A DNA stretch of 23,768 nt from a virus, in the IMG/VR virus record IMGVR_UViG_3300006802_000577, positions 1-23,768 of that record, one strand, 5' to 3'. Below, in pieces: positions 1 through 7,818 of this stretch. A model generated the notes under the pieces. The model worked only from the letters and a program-made list of their open reading frames with translations. It was not told where the DNA came from and did not search any database. The position numbers and the translations under genes were made by a program. The first letter of the stretch is position 1, and the number at the start of each line of letters is the position of its first letter.

Positions 1-2
1 GT

Positions 3-44
3 CTTGATATGGCACCAGTGCTAAAGGACATCGTCAATGAGTGA
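3..44 (+). CDS. 3' end of an upstream gene, probably small terminase subunit (partial)
   Basis: An open frame enters from the left edge and ends at TGA 42-44, giving the last 13 residues LDMAPVLKDIVNE. It overlaps the large terminase start in the arrangement ATGAGTGA, which is typical of translationally coupled phage genes. The AAAGGA that serves the terminase lies inside it. The gene just upstream of a large terminase is usually the small, DNA-recognising subunit, so that identity is inferred from position only. Too little protein is visible to recognise a family. Confidence 0.5.
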   Translation, partial: LDMAPVLKDIVNE

Positions 45-1296
45 CCTTACGTTCTCATTGCTGCCTTGGCAACAAGAGGTGTTTGCTGACCAGACCCGAT
101 TCAAGGTTGTGGCCGCAGGACGGCGCTGTGGGAAGTCACGGCTAGCGGCGACGACGCTACTTATAGAGGCGCTACGCTGTCCGGCTGGCTCGGCGGTGCT
201 GTACGTTGCGCCAACGAACGGGCAGGCGCGGCAGATTATCTGGAACGTGTTGATGGAGTTGGGGCGAGAGGTCATTCAGTCTAGCCACATCAACAACCAA
301 GACATCGTGATGATTAACGGCGCAACGATCTATGTCAGGGGCGCTGACCGTCCAGACACGCTGCGCGGTGTGTCCTTGACCTACGCGGTCTTGGACGAGG
401 TGGCCGACATTAAGCCAGAGGCGTGGGAGCAGGTCATCCGTGCGTCGCTGTCAGATAAGAAGGGGCGCGCTATGTTCATCGGCACGCCCAAGGGGCGTAA
501 TTTCTTCTACGACTTGTACAAGTTGGGGCTGAGTGGCGAAGATACGGATTGGAAAAGCTGGCACTTCACCACGCAAGACAACCCGCTGATTGATCCTACA
601 GAAGTTGAGTCGGCTAAAAAGACGCTATCTAGCTTTGCTTTTAAGCAAGAATACCTAGCAAGCTTTGACAATGCTGGTTCGGACGTATTCAAGGAAGCCT
701 GGCTTAAGTATGGCGAGGAGCCGGAGTACGGAAGCTATTTTGTGGCTGTTGACTTGGCTGGATTTGAAGAAGTTGCTAAACAGGCAGCAAATGCCAAGAA
801 GCGGCTAGATGAGACGGCTATCGCGGTAGTCAAGGTGACTGAGGATGGCAAGTGGTTCGTGGTGAAGATTGACCACGGGCGGTGGGATATCCGAGAGACG
901 GCGGCTAAGATTTTGATGGTCATGCGCGACTACAGACCGCTGAGTCTGGGGATTGAACGCGGAGCGTTAAAAAACGCTGTTTTGCCGTATTTAAGTGACT
1001 TAATGCGCAAGAATAATGTATATTCCCACATAGTTGATCTCACGCATGGCAACAGGAAGAAAGCCGACCGGATCATCTGGAGTTTGCAGGGGCGTTTTGA
1101 GCACGGCCGTATTGTGCTCAATAGCGAAGAAAACTGGGATGACTTCACTGACCAGCTTCTAATGTTTCCTGCCAACGGCGTCCATGATGACTTGCCCGAC
1201 GCGCTATCCTATATAGACCAATTGGCCGTTACTTCGTACTTTGAAGACGAAGATGACGATGAGTGGGAGCCTATTGACGTTATATCAGGATTCTAA
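37..1296 (+). CDS. terL: terminase large subunit
   Basis: This is the ATPase-nuclease motor that packages DNA into the prohead through the portal. The 419-aa protein has an N-terminal ATPase domain with Walker A GRRCGKS at residues 28-34. Walker B is AVLDE at 117-121, with D120 and catalytic E121, and the coupling motif is GTPKG at 149-153. The C-terminal RNase H-like nuclease domain has a probable metal-binding D239 in VAVDLAG, E307 in GIERG and an HDDLPDAL motif around 383-390. The length is normal for the compact terminase families and shorter than T7 gp19. The ATG at 37 is preceded by AAAGGA about nine bases away and overlaps the upstream gene. It abuts the portal gene (TAA then ATG). All key residues look intact. 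Confidence 0.97.
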   Translation: MSDLTFSLLPWQQEVFADQTRFKVVAAGRRCGKSRLAATTLLIEALRCPAGSAVLYVAPTNGQARQIIWNVLMELGREVIQSSHINNQDIVMINGATIYVRGADRPDTLRGVSLTYAVLDEVADIKPEAWEQVIRASLSDKKGRAMFIGTPKGRNFFYDLYKLGLSGEDTDWKSWHFTTQDNPLIDPTEVESAKKTLSSFAFKQEYLASFDNAGSDVFKEAWLKYGEEPEYGSYFVAVDLAGFEEVAKQAANAKKRLDETAIAVVKVTEDGKWFVVKIDHGRWDIRETAAKILMVMRDYRPLSLGIERGALKNAVLPYLSDLMRKNNVYSHIVDLTHGNRKKADRIIWSLQGRFEHGRIVLNSEENWDDFTDQLLMFPANGVHDDLPDALSYIDQLAVTSYFEDEDDDEWEPIDVISGF

Positions 1297-3327
1297 ATGG
1301 AACAAAACGACTTTGACCAGCCATCTGAGAACGACAAGGAACTGATTTCCTTCGTCGTTGACCATTGCGACCGCTGGCGCGATTATCGCAATACTAATTT
1401 CTTAAGTGACTGGGAAGAATATGAACGCATATTCCGTGGTCAATGGGCGTCAGAAGATAAGACACGCGAATCGGAGCGCTCAAGGATTGTTACTCCAGCA
1501 ACGCAGCAGGCGGTTGAAACGCGTCATGCGGAGATCATGGAGGCGATCTTTGGCTCCGGTGAGTTCTTTGACATCAAGGATGATATCAAGGACATTGACG
1601 GCAACCCGATGGATGTAGAGTTCATCAAGTTGCAGTTGATGGAGGATTTTAAGAAAGACAAGATTCGTAAAGCGATTGACCAGATCGAACTGTTAGCCGA
1701 GATTTACGGAACAGGCATTGGCGAAATTATCACCAAAGAAGTAACCGAATACGTACCTGCTACTAAACCTATCCCAGGCCAAAAAGGCCAAGCGGCTATT
1801 GGTGTGACTGAAAAACCACGCGTCGGCGTGTTCTTGAGTCCGGTCAATCCTAAGAATTTTCTGTTTGATCCCAACGGTACATCGGTAGATGACTGCATGG
1901 GCGTGGCGATTGAGAAATATGTATCTGTCCATAAGATCGTACAAGGCATCGAGTCGGGTATGTACCGTAAGGTCAACATCACGGCGACGTATGAGGACAC
2001 ACAGTTAGAGCCAACACAAGAAGTTACGCAGTTTCAGGACGAGAAAGTTCTGTTGCTAACCTATTACGGTTTGGTTCCACGCGAGTATTTGAAGAAGGAC
2101 GACGAGGAAGTTGTCGAGTTGTTCCCTGATAGCTCAGGCATGGAAGACTACAGCGACATGGTTGAGGCGATTGTTGTAATTGCCAACGACGGGCTGTTGT
2201 TGAAGGCTGAAGAATCACCCTACATGATGAAGGATCGTCCGGTACTGACATATCAGGACGACACGGTTCCTAATCGTCTGCTTGGCCGTGGTACGGTCGA
2301 GAAGGCGTATAACATGCAGAAGTCGATTGACGCGCAAGTGCGTAGCCATATTGACTCGCTGGCGTTGACGACTAGCCCGATGATGGGTATGGACGCAACC
2401 CGTCTGCCACGTGGTGCTAAGTTTGAAGTAAAGCCAGGTAAGGCCATGTTGACGAATGGACCTCCAGGTGAGATTCTGTTCCCATTCAAGTTTGGCACAA
2501 CTGACGGCAGCAACATCACAACTGCTCAGAATTTTGAGCGTATGCTGTTGCAAGCGACAGGCACGCTGGACTCACAGGGCATGGTCAGTCAAGTTGCGCG
2601 TGATGGCGGCCAAGGCGGCATGTCTATGGCCGTGGCATCCATTATTAAGAAGTACAAACGCACACTGGTGAACTTTCAGGAAGACTTCCTGATCCCGTTT
2701 ATCAAAAAAGCAGCATTTAGATACATGCAGTTTGATCCTGAGCGTTATCCATCAGTCGATCTGAACTTTATTCCTACCGCTACGTTGGGCATTATCGCTA
2801 GAGAGTATGAGCAACAGCAGTTTATCGCTCTATTGCAGACTCTTGGACCCAATACGCCGGTGCTGCCGTTGATTCTGAAGGGCATTGTGGGCAATAGTAG
2901 CCTGTCTAACAGGCTCGAATTGATGGAATCGCTAACTCAAATGGCGCAACCTGACCCACAAGCACAGCAAAAGCAGCAAATTCAGGAGCAATTGGCTCTG
3001 CAAGCGGCTCAGGCACAGATTGCGGTCAATACGACGCAGGCTGAACGTAACAGAGCCGAGGCACAAAGCACAATAGTCGAGACACAATTGAAGCCACAAG
3101 AGGTTCAGGCTAAGATTTTGCAGGCTACGACGGCTAATTTGCCCGATGCAGACGCAGCAGCTAGCCGTGAGTTTGATAAACGGGCAAAGATTGCTGAATT
3201 GATGCTCAAAGAAGCGGATATTAAGAACAAGTCTAAGATTGTTGAGCTGCAAATGGAAAACAAACGGGCAAATATTCGCAAAACGGAAAATGATTTCTTA
3301 GATCAGCTAGCGGGAGAGTTGAAATGA
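1297..3327 (+). CDS. portal protein (head-tail connector)
   Basis: This 676-aa protein should form the ring at the unique head vertex, through which DNA is packed and ejected and to which the tail adaptor binds. The call rests on its place directly after the large terminase, its length and its overall style. The N-terminal part is acidic and aromatic with DxWRDYRNTNFLSDWEEYERIF-like helices (residues about 27-48). A mixed alpha/beta core follows, and the C-terminal about 125 residues are rich in Gln, Ala and Lys with long helices, like the barrel or crown extensions of podovirus portals. It is larger than T7 gp8 (536 aa) and nearer the P22 portal (725 aa). The start has an AGGATT Shine-Dalgarno just inside the terminase end. 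Its TGA overlaps the next ATG as ATGA. Confidence 0.92.
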   Translation: MEQNDFDQPSENDKELISFVVDHCDRWRDYRNTNFLSDWEEYERIFRGQWASEDKTRESERSRIVTPATQQAVETRHAEIMEAIFGSGEFFDIKDDIKDIDGNPMDVEFIKLQLMEDFKKDKIRKAIDQIELLAEIYGTGIGEIITKEVTEYVPATKPIPGQKGQAAIGVTEKPRVGVFLSPVNPKNFLFDPNGTSVDDCMGVAIEKYVSVHKIVQGIESGMYRKVNITATYEDTQLEPTQEVTQFQDEKVLLLTYYGLVPREYLKKDDEEVVELFPDSSGMEDYSDMVEAIVVIANDGLLLKAEESPYMMKDRPVLTYQDDTVPNRLLGRGTVEKAYNMQKSIDAQVRSHIDSLALTTSPMMGMDATRLPRGAKFEVKPGKAMLTNGPPGEILFPFKFGTTDGSNITTAQNFERMLLQATGTLDSQGMVSQVARDGGQGGMSMAVASIIKKYKRTLVNFQEDFLIPFIKKAAFRYMQFDPERYPSVDLNFIPTATLGIIAREYEQQQFIALLQTLGPNTPVLPLILKGIVGNSSLSNRLELMESLTQMAQPDPQAQQKQQIQEQLALQAAQAQIAVNTTQAERNRAEAQSTIVETQLKPQEVQAKILQATTANLPDADAAASREFDKRAKIAELMLKEADIKNKSKIVELQMENKRANIRKTENDFLDQLAGELK

Positions 3328-5339
3328 ATCTCGACGCAATGACTGATGAAGAAAAAATGGACGCTTTGGATAGAATCCAAGAGTCCATTCGTCAAAATAA
3401 AGAAATTCAGAAGCAAAAAATAGCGGCTAATGTAGATCTAGTTATTCAGGCGCTTAAAAAAATTGAATCTGATATTCAGAGTAAGTATGACGGCGTAACT
3501 GCGGCTATTGAAACGCGTGTAGCCAATATCAAAGACGGCCGCGATGGCCGTGATGGTATTGACGGTAAAAATGGACGTGATGGGCTACCTGGCAAAGATG
3601 GTTTGCCTGGTCCACGCGGCTTAGATGGTAAAGATGGCGTCAATGGGTTAGATGGCGTTGATGGAGTGTCCGTTGTAGACGCTCGCATCGACTTTGACGG
3701 GTCGTTAGTAATTTATCTATCTAGTGGACGCGAGATTAACGTAGGTGAAGTAGTGCCTATGGATCTTGCTGAACGAATAAAAGTTATTACTAATGGCGGT
3801 GGCACATCACAATCTGTTTTAGATACGCTGGCTAGTCTACAGACACAGATTAATAATATCTCTACAGGTAATATAACTAGCATTGCTTCCGCAGACGGAA
3901 GCGTAACTGTTACTAATGTATCTGGTGCAATAGATTTGTCCGTTGCTGTTGCTGCTTCCACTACTAATGTAATTGTTCAAGTACGTAATGTTACAGGCGC
4001 TACGCTTACTAAAGGTACTGTAGTCTATATTAACGGTGTTACAGGCCAAATTCCTACCGTTACTAAAGCCATTGCATCTGCCGATAGCACGTCCGCGCAG
4101 ACTTTAGGTGTTATGTCTGCTGATTTGGCTAATAACTCTAATGGCTATGTAACCATTATTGGCTTAATCACTAACGTCAATACTTCCGCGTATACAGACG
4201 GAGAGCAGTTATATCTTAGCGGTACAACAGCAGGCGCGCTTACTGGTACTAAGCCTTACGCCCCTACTCATCTTGTTTATGTTGCCATTGTTGAATATGC
4301 GCATCCTACACAGGGTAAATTATTCATTAAAGTACAGAATGGATATGAGTTAGATGAGCTACATGATGTAGCGGCTCAAAACCCTAGCAACAATGACATA
4401 ATTATTTATAATTCTACTAGTACATTATGGGAAAAAAGTACCTTAACGGCAGGTACAAATATAAGTGTCACCAAAAATAGTACAACTACTACCATAGGCG
4501 TAACAGGTACATTGCCAATCGCTAATGGTGGCACAAATGCGACAAGTGCTCCGGCAGCAATGGCTAGTTTGATGGGTTTTACTTCAACTGCAACAGCAGC
4601 GGGTACAACCACATTAACCAATACTAGTAGCTACTATCAAGTCTTTACTGGCACAACAACTCAAACGATTGTATTGCCAGTCACAAGCACTCTGGTCACA
4701 GGTTGGACGTTCCACATTTGTAATAACAGCACAGGTGTTTTAACGGTCAATTCATCTGGCGGCAATTTACTTATATCAATTCCGGCAGGCACAACAGCAA
4801 TGTGTACCTGTATTGGTACGGCATTAACGACTGCTGCGGATTGGGAAGCAGGTCTTACTGATTTTAGTACGGCAACAGGTACGGGTAGCGTAGTTTTGGC
4901 TACGTCACCAACGCTGACTACACCAGTTTTTTCTTCTATTGTAAATACGGGAACGCTAACGCTTCCAACAAGCACAGATACATTAGTTGCTCGCGCTACA
5001 ACGGATACGTTGACGAACAAACGCGTAACGCCTCGCGTAGTAACCACAACATCGAGTGCAACGCCAACAATTAATACAGATAACACCGATCAGTATGGCC
5101 TAACAGCGCAAACGGTAGATGTTACGTCGTTCACGACCAACTTGAGCGGTACGCCAACAGACGGTCAAAAGTTGTGGATTTATATTGTTGGAACTGCTGC
5201 TAGAGCAATTACCTGGGGTGCTTCATTTGAATCATCTACGGTAACTTTGCCAACTACTACAGTTACAACAAACCGTTTAGACGTTGGTTTTGTTTGGAAT
5301 GCTGCTACGTCTAAGTGGCGTTGCGTTGCTACAGCGTAA
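3324..5339 (+). CDS. collagen-like tail fibre / adhesin
   Basis: A 671-aa modular virion fibre. Residues 1-70 are charged and predicted helical or coiled-coil, probably the trimerising anchor. Residues 72-114 carry uninterrupted Gly-X-Y triplets, with glycine at every third position 15 times and many KDG, RDG and LPG units, so a collagen-like triple helix is expected. The rest is Thr/Ser/Gly/Asn-rich and low in charge, resembling stacked beta domains. It contains the linker motif LPIANGGTNAT and a C-terminal module (about residues 560-671) of a type common in phage tail proteins, with TNKRVTPRV, TDNTDQYGLTA and SGTPTDGQKLWI motifs. It overlaps the portal stop by ATGA. It probably acts in host recognition or as a virion appendage. 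The receptor cannot be told from sequence. Confidence 0.85.
   Translation: MNLDAMTDEEKMDALDRIQESIRQNKEIQKQKIAANVDLVIQALKKIESDIQSKYDGVTAAIETRVANIKDGRDGRDGIDGKNGRDGLPGKDGLPGPRGLDGKDGVNGLDGVDGVSVVDARIDFDGSLVIYLSSGREINVGEVVPMDLAERIKVITNGGGTSQSVLDTLASLQTQINNISTGNITSIASADGSVTVTNVSGAIDLSVAVAASTTNVIVQVRNVTGATLTKGTVVYINGVTGQIPTVTKAIASADSTSAQTLGVMSADLANNSNGYVTIIGLITNVNTSAYTDGEQLYLSGTTAGALTGTKPYAPTHLVYVAIVEYAHPTQGKLFIKVQNGYELDELHDVAAQNPSNNDIIIYNSTSTLWEKSTLTAGTNISVTKNSTTTTIGVTGTLPIANGGTNATSAPAAMASLMGFTSTATAAGTTTLTNTSSYYQVFTGTTTQTIVLPVTSTLVTGWTFHICNNSTGVLTVNSSGGNLLISIPAGTTAMCTCIGTALTTAADWEAGLTDFSTATGTGSVVLATSPTLTTPVFSSIVNTGTLTLPTSTDTLVARATTDTLTNKRVTPRVVTTTSSATPTINTDNTDQYGLTAQTVDVTSFTTNLSGTPTDGQKLWIYIVGTAARAITWGASFESSTVTLPTTTVTTNRLDVGFVWNAATSKWRCVATA
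3537..3665 (+). repeat. collagen-like Gly-X-Y coding repeat
   Basis: Fifteen glycine codons recur every nine bases without interruption, encoding residues 72-114 of the fibre at 3324-5339. The X and Y positions are dominated by Lys, Arg, Leu and Asp, with three prolines. Charged pairs such as KDG and RDG are known to stabilise bacterial and phage collagens that lack hydroxyproline. The nucleotide repeat is imperfect (GAYGGY, GGYAAAGATGGY), so it is old enough to have diverged. Confidence 0.9.
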
Positions 5340-5347
5340 GGATAGCT

Positions 5348-5527
5348 ATGGCTACTTGTGCGGTTGTACAAATCTCTGATGGAGTAGTAATAAATAAAAT
5401 TATTGCTGAGGTAACTGACCTTGCACCAGATGGTTGCCAATTAATTTTAATAGACAATGTGGTTTGCGATATCGGCTGGACGTGGAATGGCGCGACATTT
5501 ATTCCGCAAGCAATGGAATTGAGCTAA
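5348..5527 (+). CDS. small tail-associated protein (59 aa)
   Basis: A 59-aa protein that begins at ATG 5348. This start is chosen over an in-frame ATG at 5315 because TAAGGA lies six bases upstream at the end of the fibre gene, and starting at 5315 would overlap that gene. The protein is beta-rich with three cysteines and ends in the motif CDIGWTWNGATF. Similar I/DIGW-W-G-F endings occur in small proteins and C-terminal domains near phage tail fibres and tail-fibre assembly genes. Sitting between two adhesin genes, it may be a fibre tip, a chaperone or an accessory subunit. That role is inferred, and no enzymatic motif is visible. It is followed immediately by ATG 5528. Confidence 0.7.
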   Translation: MATCAVVQISDGVVINKIIAEVTDLAPDGCQLILIDNVVCDIGWTWNGATFIPQAMELS

Positions 5528-6541
5528 ATGGCAACTAAAACCGTATTACTTACGTCTGGCACAACGTGGACAGTTCCGGCTGACCTTGACACAACGCAGA
5601 CAGTTACTGTTGTTGCTATCGCTGCTGGCGGTGGTGGCGCTAGGCCGACTACTGGTAGAAACTCAAGTGGTGGCGGGGGCGGTGCATGGTCATCATCCGC
5701 TATAACCGTAACTTCTGGCGCAACAGTTTTTTGCTCAATTGGTGCGGCTGGCACTGGTAGTACAACTGCTGGTACAGGTGGAACAGCAGGCGGTGATACT
5801 TGGATTAATAAAGCTGCGAACTCCGCACCCGCAAGTTCGACCAATGGTGCATTAGCAAAAGGCGGCGGCGGCGCTCCTACTAATAATTCCGTTGGTGCGG
5901 GTGGTTTATCTTCAGGCGGCATTGGAACTACTGTTTTTTCTGGTGGCGATAGCGGTGCTAGTAGTGGTAATAGCAATTCAGGTGCTGCCGGTGGCGGTGC
6001 GGCAGGATCATCTTTAGGTAATGGCTTTGCCGGTGCTTCAACTGCTGCAAATACTGCTTCTGGCGGTGGTGGTGGTGGTGGCGTTAAAAGCGCAGGAACA
6101 GCGGCAGCATCAGCATTAAACAGTAATGGCGGTGTAGGCGGTAACACTTTCAGTAATACAGCAGGTGGTGCTGGCGGCACAGGCAGTGCAACTGCCCCAA
6201 CATCAGGAACAGCCGGTACAAATGGCGGCGGCGGCGGTGGTGGTGGTGGTAGTAACGGCGGGAGTACAACAGCAGGATCTGGTGGTACTGGTGGAGCAGG
6301 CTCAGAATATACAATAACCGCAGGTGGTACGGCCGGTTCTGGCGGTGGCGGCGGCGCAGGTGGCGGCGGCTCTAATATTGGCGGTGCTGGCGGTGCTGGT
6401 GGTGGATACGGTGGTGGCGGTGGTGGCGGTGCTGGTGGTGGTACAACTGGCAATGGCGGCAATGGTGGAGCAGGTGCAATTGTTATTACCTACACTGTTT
6501 TAGCTGCTAATACAGGTAACTTTTTCTTACTATTTAAATAA
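5528..6541 (+). CDS. glycine-rich (polyglycine) tail adhesin
   Basis: A 337-aa protein with an N-terminal beta segment (about residues 1-35, ending VTVVAIAAGGGG) of the kind that opens many phage glycine-rich domain proteins. More than 250 residues follow that are dominated by Gly with Ala, Ser, Thr and Asn, including a run of nine glycines. A short hydrophobic C-terminus comes last (about 315-337: VITYTVLAANTG, then FFLLF). Such sequences can fold as packed polyglycine type II helices, as in the T4-like adhesin gp38 of phage S16, where the loops between glycine runs contact the receptor. A receptor-binding role is therefore likely but inferred. It lacks a strong Shine-Dalgarno, and its TAA at 6539-6541 abuts the next ATG. 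The long antisense frame opposite it is a proline-rich shadow. Confidence 0.8.
   Translation: MATKTVLLTSGTTWTVPADLDTTQTVTVVAIAAGGGGARPTTGRNSSGGGGGAWSSSAITVTSGATVFCSIGAAGTGSTTAGTGGTAGGDTWINKAANSAPASSTNGALAKGGGGAPTNNSVGAGGLSSGGIGTTVFSGGDSGASSGNSNSGAAGGGAAGSSLGNGFAGASTAANTASGGGGGGGVKSAGTAAASALNSNGGVGGNTFSNTAGGAGGTGSATAPTSGTAGTNGGGGGGGGGSNGGSTTAGSGGTGGAGSEYTITAGGTAGSGGGGGAGGGGSNIGGAGGAGGGYGGGGGGGAGGGTTGNGGNGGAGAIVITYTVLAANTGNFFLLFK
6224..6250 (+). repeat. GGC/GGT trinucleotide run (nine Gly codons)
   Basis: Four GGC codons are followed by five GGT codons in frame within the glycine-rich adhesin. Shorter GGY runs surround it at roughly 6065-6085, 6340-6370 and 6405-6440. Runs of this kind can gain or lose codons by polymerase slippage without breaking the frame. 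Confidence 0.85.
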
Positions 6542-6781
6542 ATGGATAAAGAACTTCAAAGATACTATGAGGATCGCTTCAGTATGATGGCGACTCAAGG
6601 ATGGAAAGATTTAATGGATGATATTGATAATATGATTGCTCCATTAAACAATATATCCGCTATTCCAGGCGAAAAAGAATTACAATTTAAGAAAGGCGAG
6701 ATGTCAATTTTGACATGGCTGAAAACCTTAAAACAGGCCAGCGAACTTGCTTACGAGGGTTTAAATGAAAAGAATTTATGA
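6542..6781 (+). CDS. small conserved-type structural-region protein, unknown function
   Basis: A 79-aa mostly helical, charged protein (MDKELQRYYEDRFSMM start) with two Trp-containing segments, GWKDLMDDID and TWLKTLKQASE. I do not recognise a named family. Its stop codon context (TAA then ATG, with no good Shine-Dalgarno) suggests reinitiation after the glycine-rich gene. Its 3' end overlaps the next start by 17 bases. Small proteins of this type recur between tail or portal genes and the scaffold in podovirus-like genomes. A minor virion or assembly role is possible but not shown by any motif. Confidence 0.72.
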   Translation: MDKELQRYYEDRFSMMATQGWKDLMDDIDNMIAPLNNISAIPGEKELQFKKGEMSILTWLKTLKQASELAYEGLNEKNL

Positions 6782-6992
6782 ATTTGCCTGCGGGAGTGGG
6801 CAACGCATTGAACGGTTTGTTGATTATGAGACAACAACTGTTGAATGTAAATGCGGCGCTTCAGCCAACCGCATTATATCCGCGCCAAATTTTAACTTAG
6901 AAGGCTGGTCAGGAAATTTTCCAACTGCTTACGCAAAGTTTGAAAAAAGACACGTAGATAAGTTAAAATCGGAGCAAAAGGCGAACAGATAA
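6765..6992 (+). CDS. FmdB-like zinc-ribbon protein
   Basis: A 75-aa protein resembling the small FmdB-type putative zinc ribbon, with an N-terminal IYEFACG strand, a middle V-D-Y-E-T stretch and then CKCG followed by RIISAP. In typical members each knuckle is CxxC. Here the first knuckle shows a single Cys (C9 in ACGSG) and the second is CxC (C28, C30), so only three cysteines are available and metal binding may be altered or shared in a multimer. The C-terminal half is basic and includes NFNLEGWSGNFP. GAGGG six bases before ATG 6765 supports the start. FmdB-like genes are frequent in phage structural regions, with unproven function. Confidence 0.7.
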   Translation: MKRIYEFACGSGQRIERFVDYETTTVECKCGASANRIISAPNFNLEGWSGNFPTAYAKFEKRHVDKLKSEQKANR

Positions 6993-7042
6993 GCAGAAAT
7001 GCGCTGTTCATGTGTAATCCTGAGAACCAGTTATGGCAGGAA

Positions 7043-7047
7043 AAGGA
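7043..7047 (+). promoter_or_regulatory. ribosome binding site favouring scaffold start at 7057
   Basis: AAGGA lies nine bases before ATG 7057. The alternative in-frame ATG at 7033 has only a weak GAG eight bases upstream. The later start therefore looks better supported, removing the eight residues MAGKGTHN. Confidence 0.5.
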
Positions 7048-7056
7048 ACCCACAAT

Positions 7057-7800
7057 ATGATTATTGATAACGACTCAGAGTTGCCTAGTGAGTTAGAAGC
7101 TGAAGAACAGAAAATTGAGCAAGTTAACGAGATTCCTGATAGATATAGGGGCAAATCACTCGAAGACGTAATGAAGATGCACCAAGAAGCTGAGAAAGTC
7201 ATTGGTCGTCAGGCTCAAGAAGTAGGTGAAGTCCGTAAGTTAGCGGACGAACTTATTAAGCAAAACCTCGCGTCGAAGCCACAATCTATTGAAAAGGACG
7301 AGCCAGAAGTAGATTTTTTTGAAGATCCACAGAAGGCAATTCGTAACACAATTGATAAACATCCGGATGTACTTGCCGCCCGTAAAGCTGGCATAGATTT
7401 CAAACGGATGCAAACGCAGCAAAGGTTAGCGCAAGAACATCCTGACTTTGGTCAGATTGTTCAGGATCAAGATTTTGTTGATTGGGTGAAATCATCCAAT
7501 ATTCGTCTTGGTTTGTATGCAAAAGCCGATGGTGAGTTTGATTACGATTCTGCTAATGAATTGCTGTCCACGTACAAACAACTTCGTGGTGTTAAGGCCA
7601 AACAAACTGAGCAGACTGGTGAAGTTACCAGAAAGCAAAATATGAAGGCTGCACAGGTTGATAGTGGTGGTACTGGGGAAAGTTCAAAACGTATTTACCG
7701 TCGGGCTGACCTAATTCGGCTGAAAATGAATGACCCAAACCGTTACGATGCCCTATCTGATGAAATCATGCAGGCATACGCAGAGGGTCGCGTTAAATAA
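7057..7800 (+). CDS. capsid scaffolding protein
   Basis: This protein is expected to guide assembly of the major capsid protein into a prohead and then leave or be degraded. It sits directly upstream of the capsid gene, is about 247 aa, is strongly charged and predicted helical, and has no catalytic motif. All of this is typical of podovirus scaffolds. The N-terminus is acidic (ELPSELEAEEQKIEQ). A GKSLEDVMKMHQEAEKVIGRQ-like helix around residues 35-55 is a pattern I associate with phage scaffolding proteins. The C-terminus is basic and helical (RRADLIRLKMNDPNRYDAL), which commonly contacts the coat protein. ATG 7057 has the better Shine-Dalgarno, and ATG 7033 would add eight residues. The gene ends 18 bases before the capsid ATG. 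Confidence 0.85.
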   Translation: MIIDNDSELPSELEAEEQKIEQVNEIPDRYRGKSLEDVMKMHQEAEKVIGRQAQEVGEVRKLADELIKQNLASKPQSIEKDEPEVDFFEDPQKAIRNTIDKHPDVLAARKAGIDFKRMQTQQRLAQEHPDFGQIVQDQDFVDWVKSSNIRLGLYAKADGEFDYDSANELLSTYKQLRGVKAKQTEQTGEVTRKQNMKAAQVDSGGTGESSKRIYRRADLIRLKMNDPNRYDALSDEIMQAYAEGRVK

Positions 7801-7818
7801 CTTTTTAAGGAATACATC

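Noticed and set aside
5524-6462. 312-aa proline-rich open frame on the - strand
   Set aside because: It is the exact antisense of the glycine-rich adhesin. GGY codons read as proline codons on the other strand, and there is no supporting ribosome site or neighbour logic.
3324-6541. Diversity-generating retroelement target in the fibre genes
   Set aside because: No reverse transcriptase gene and no matching template repeat were seen in the window.
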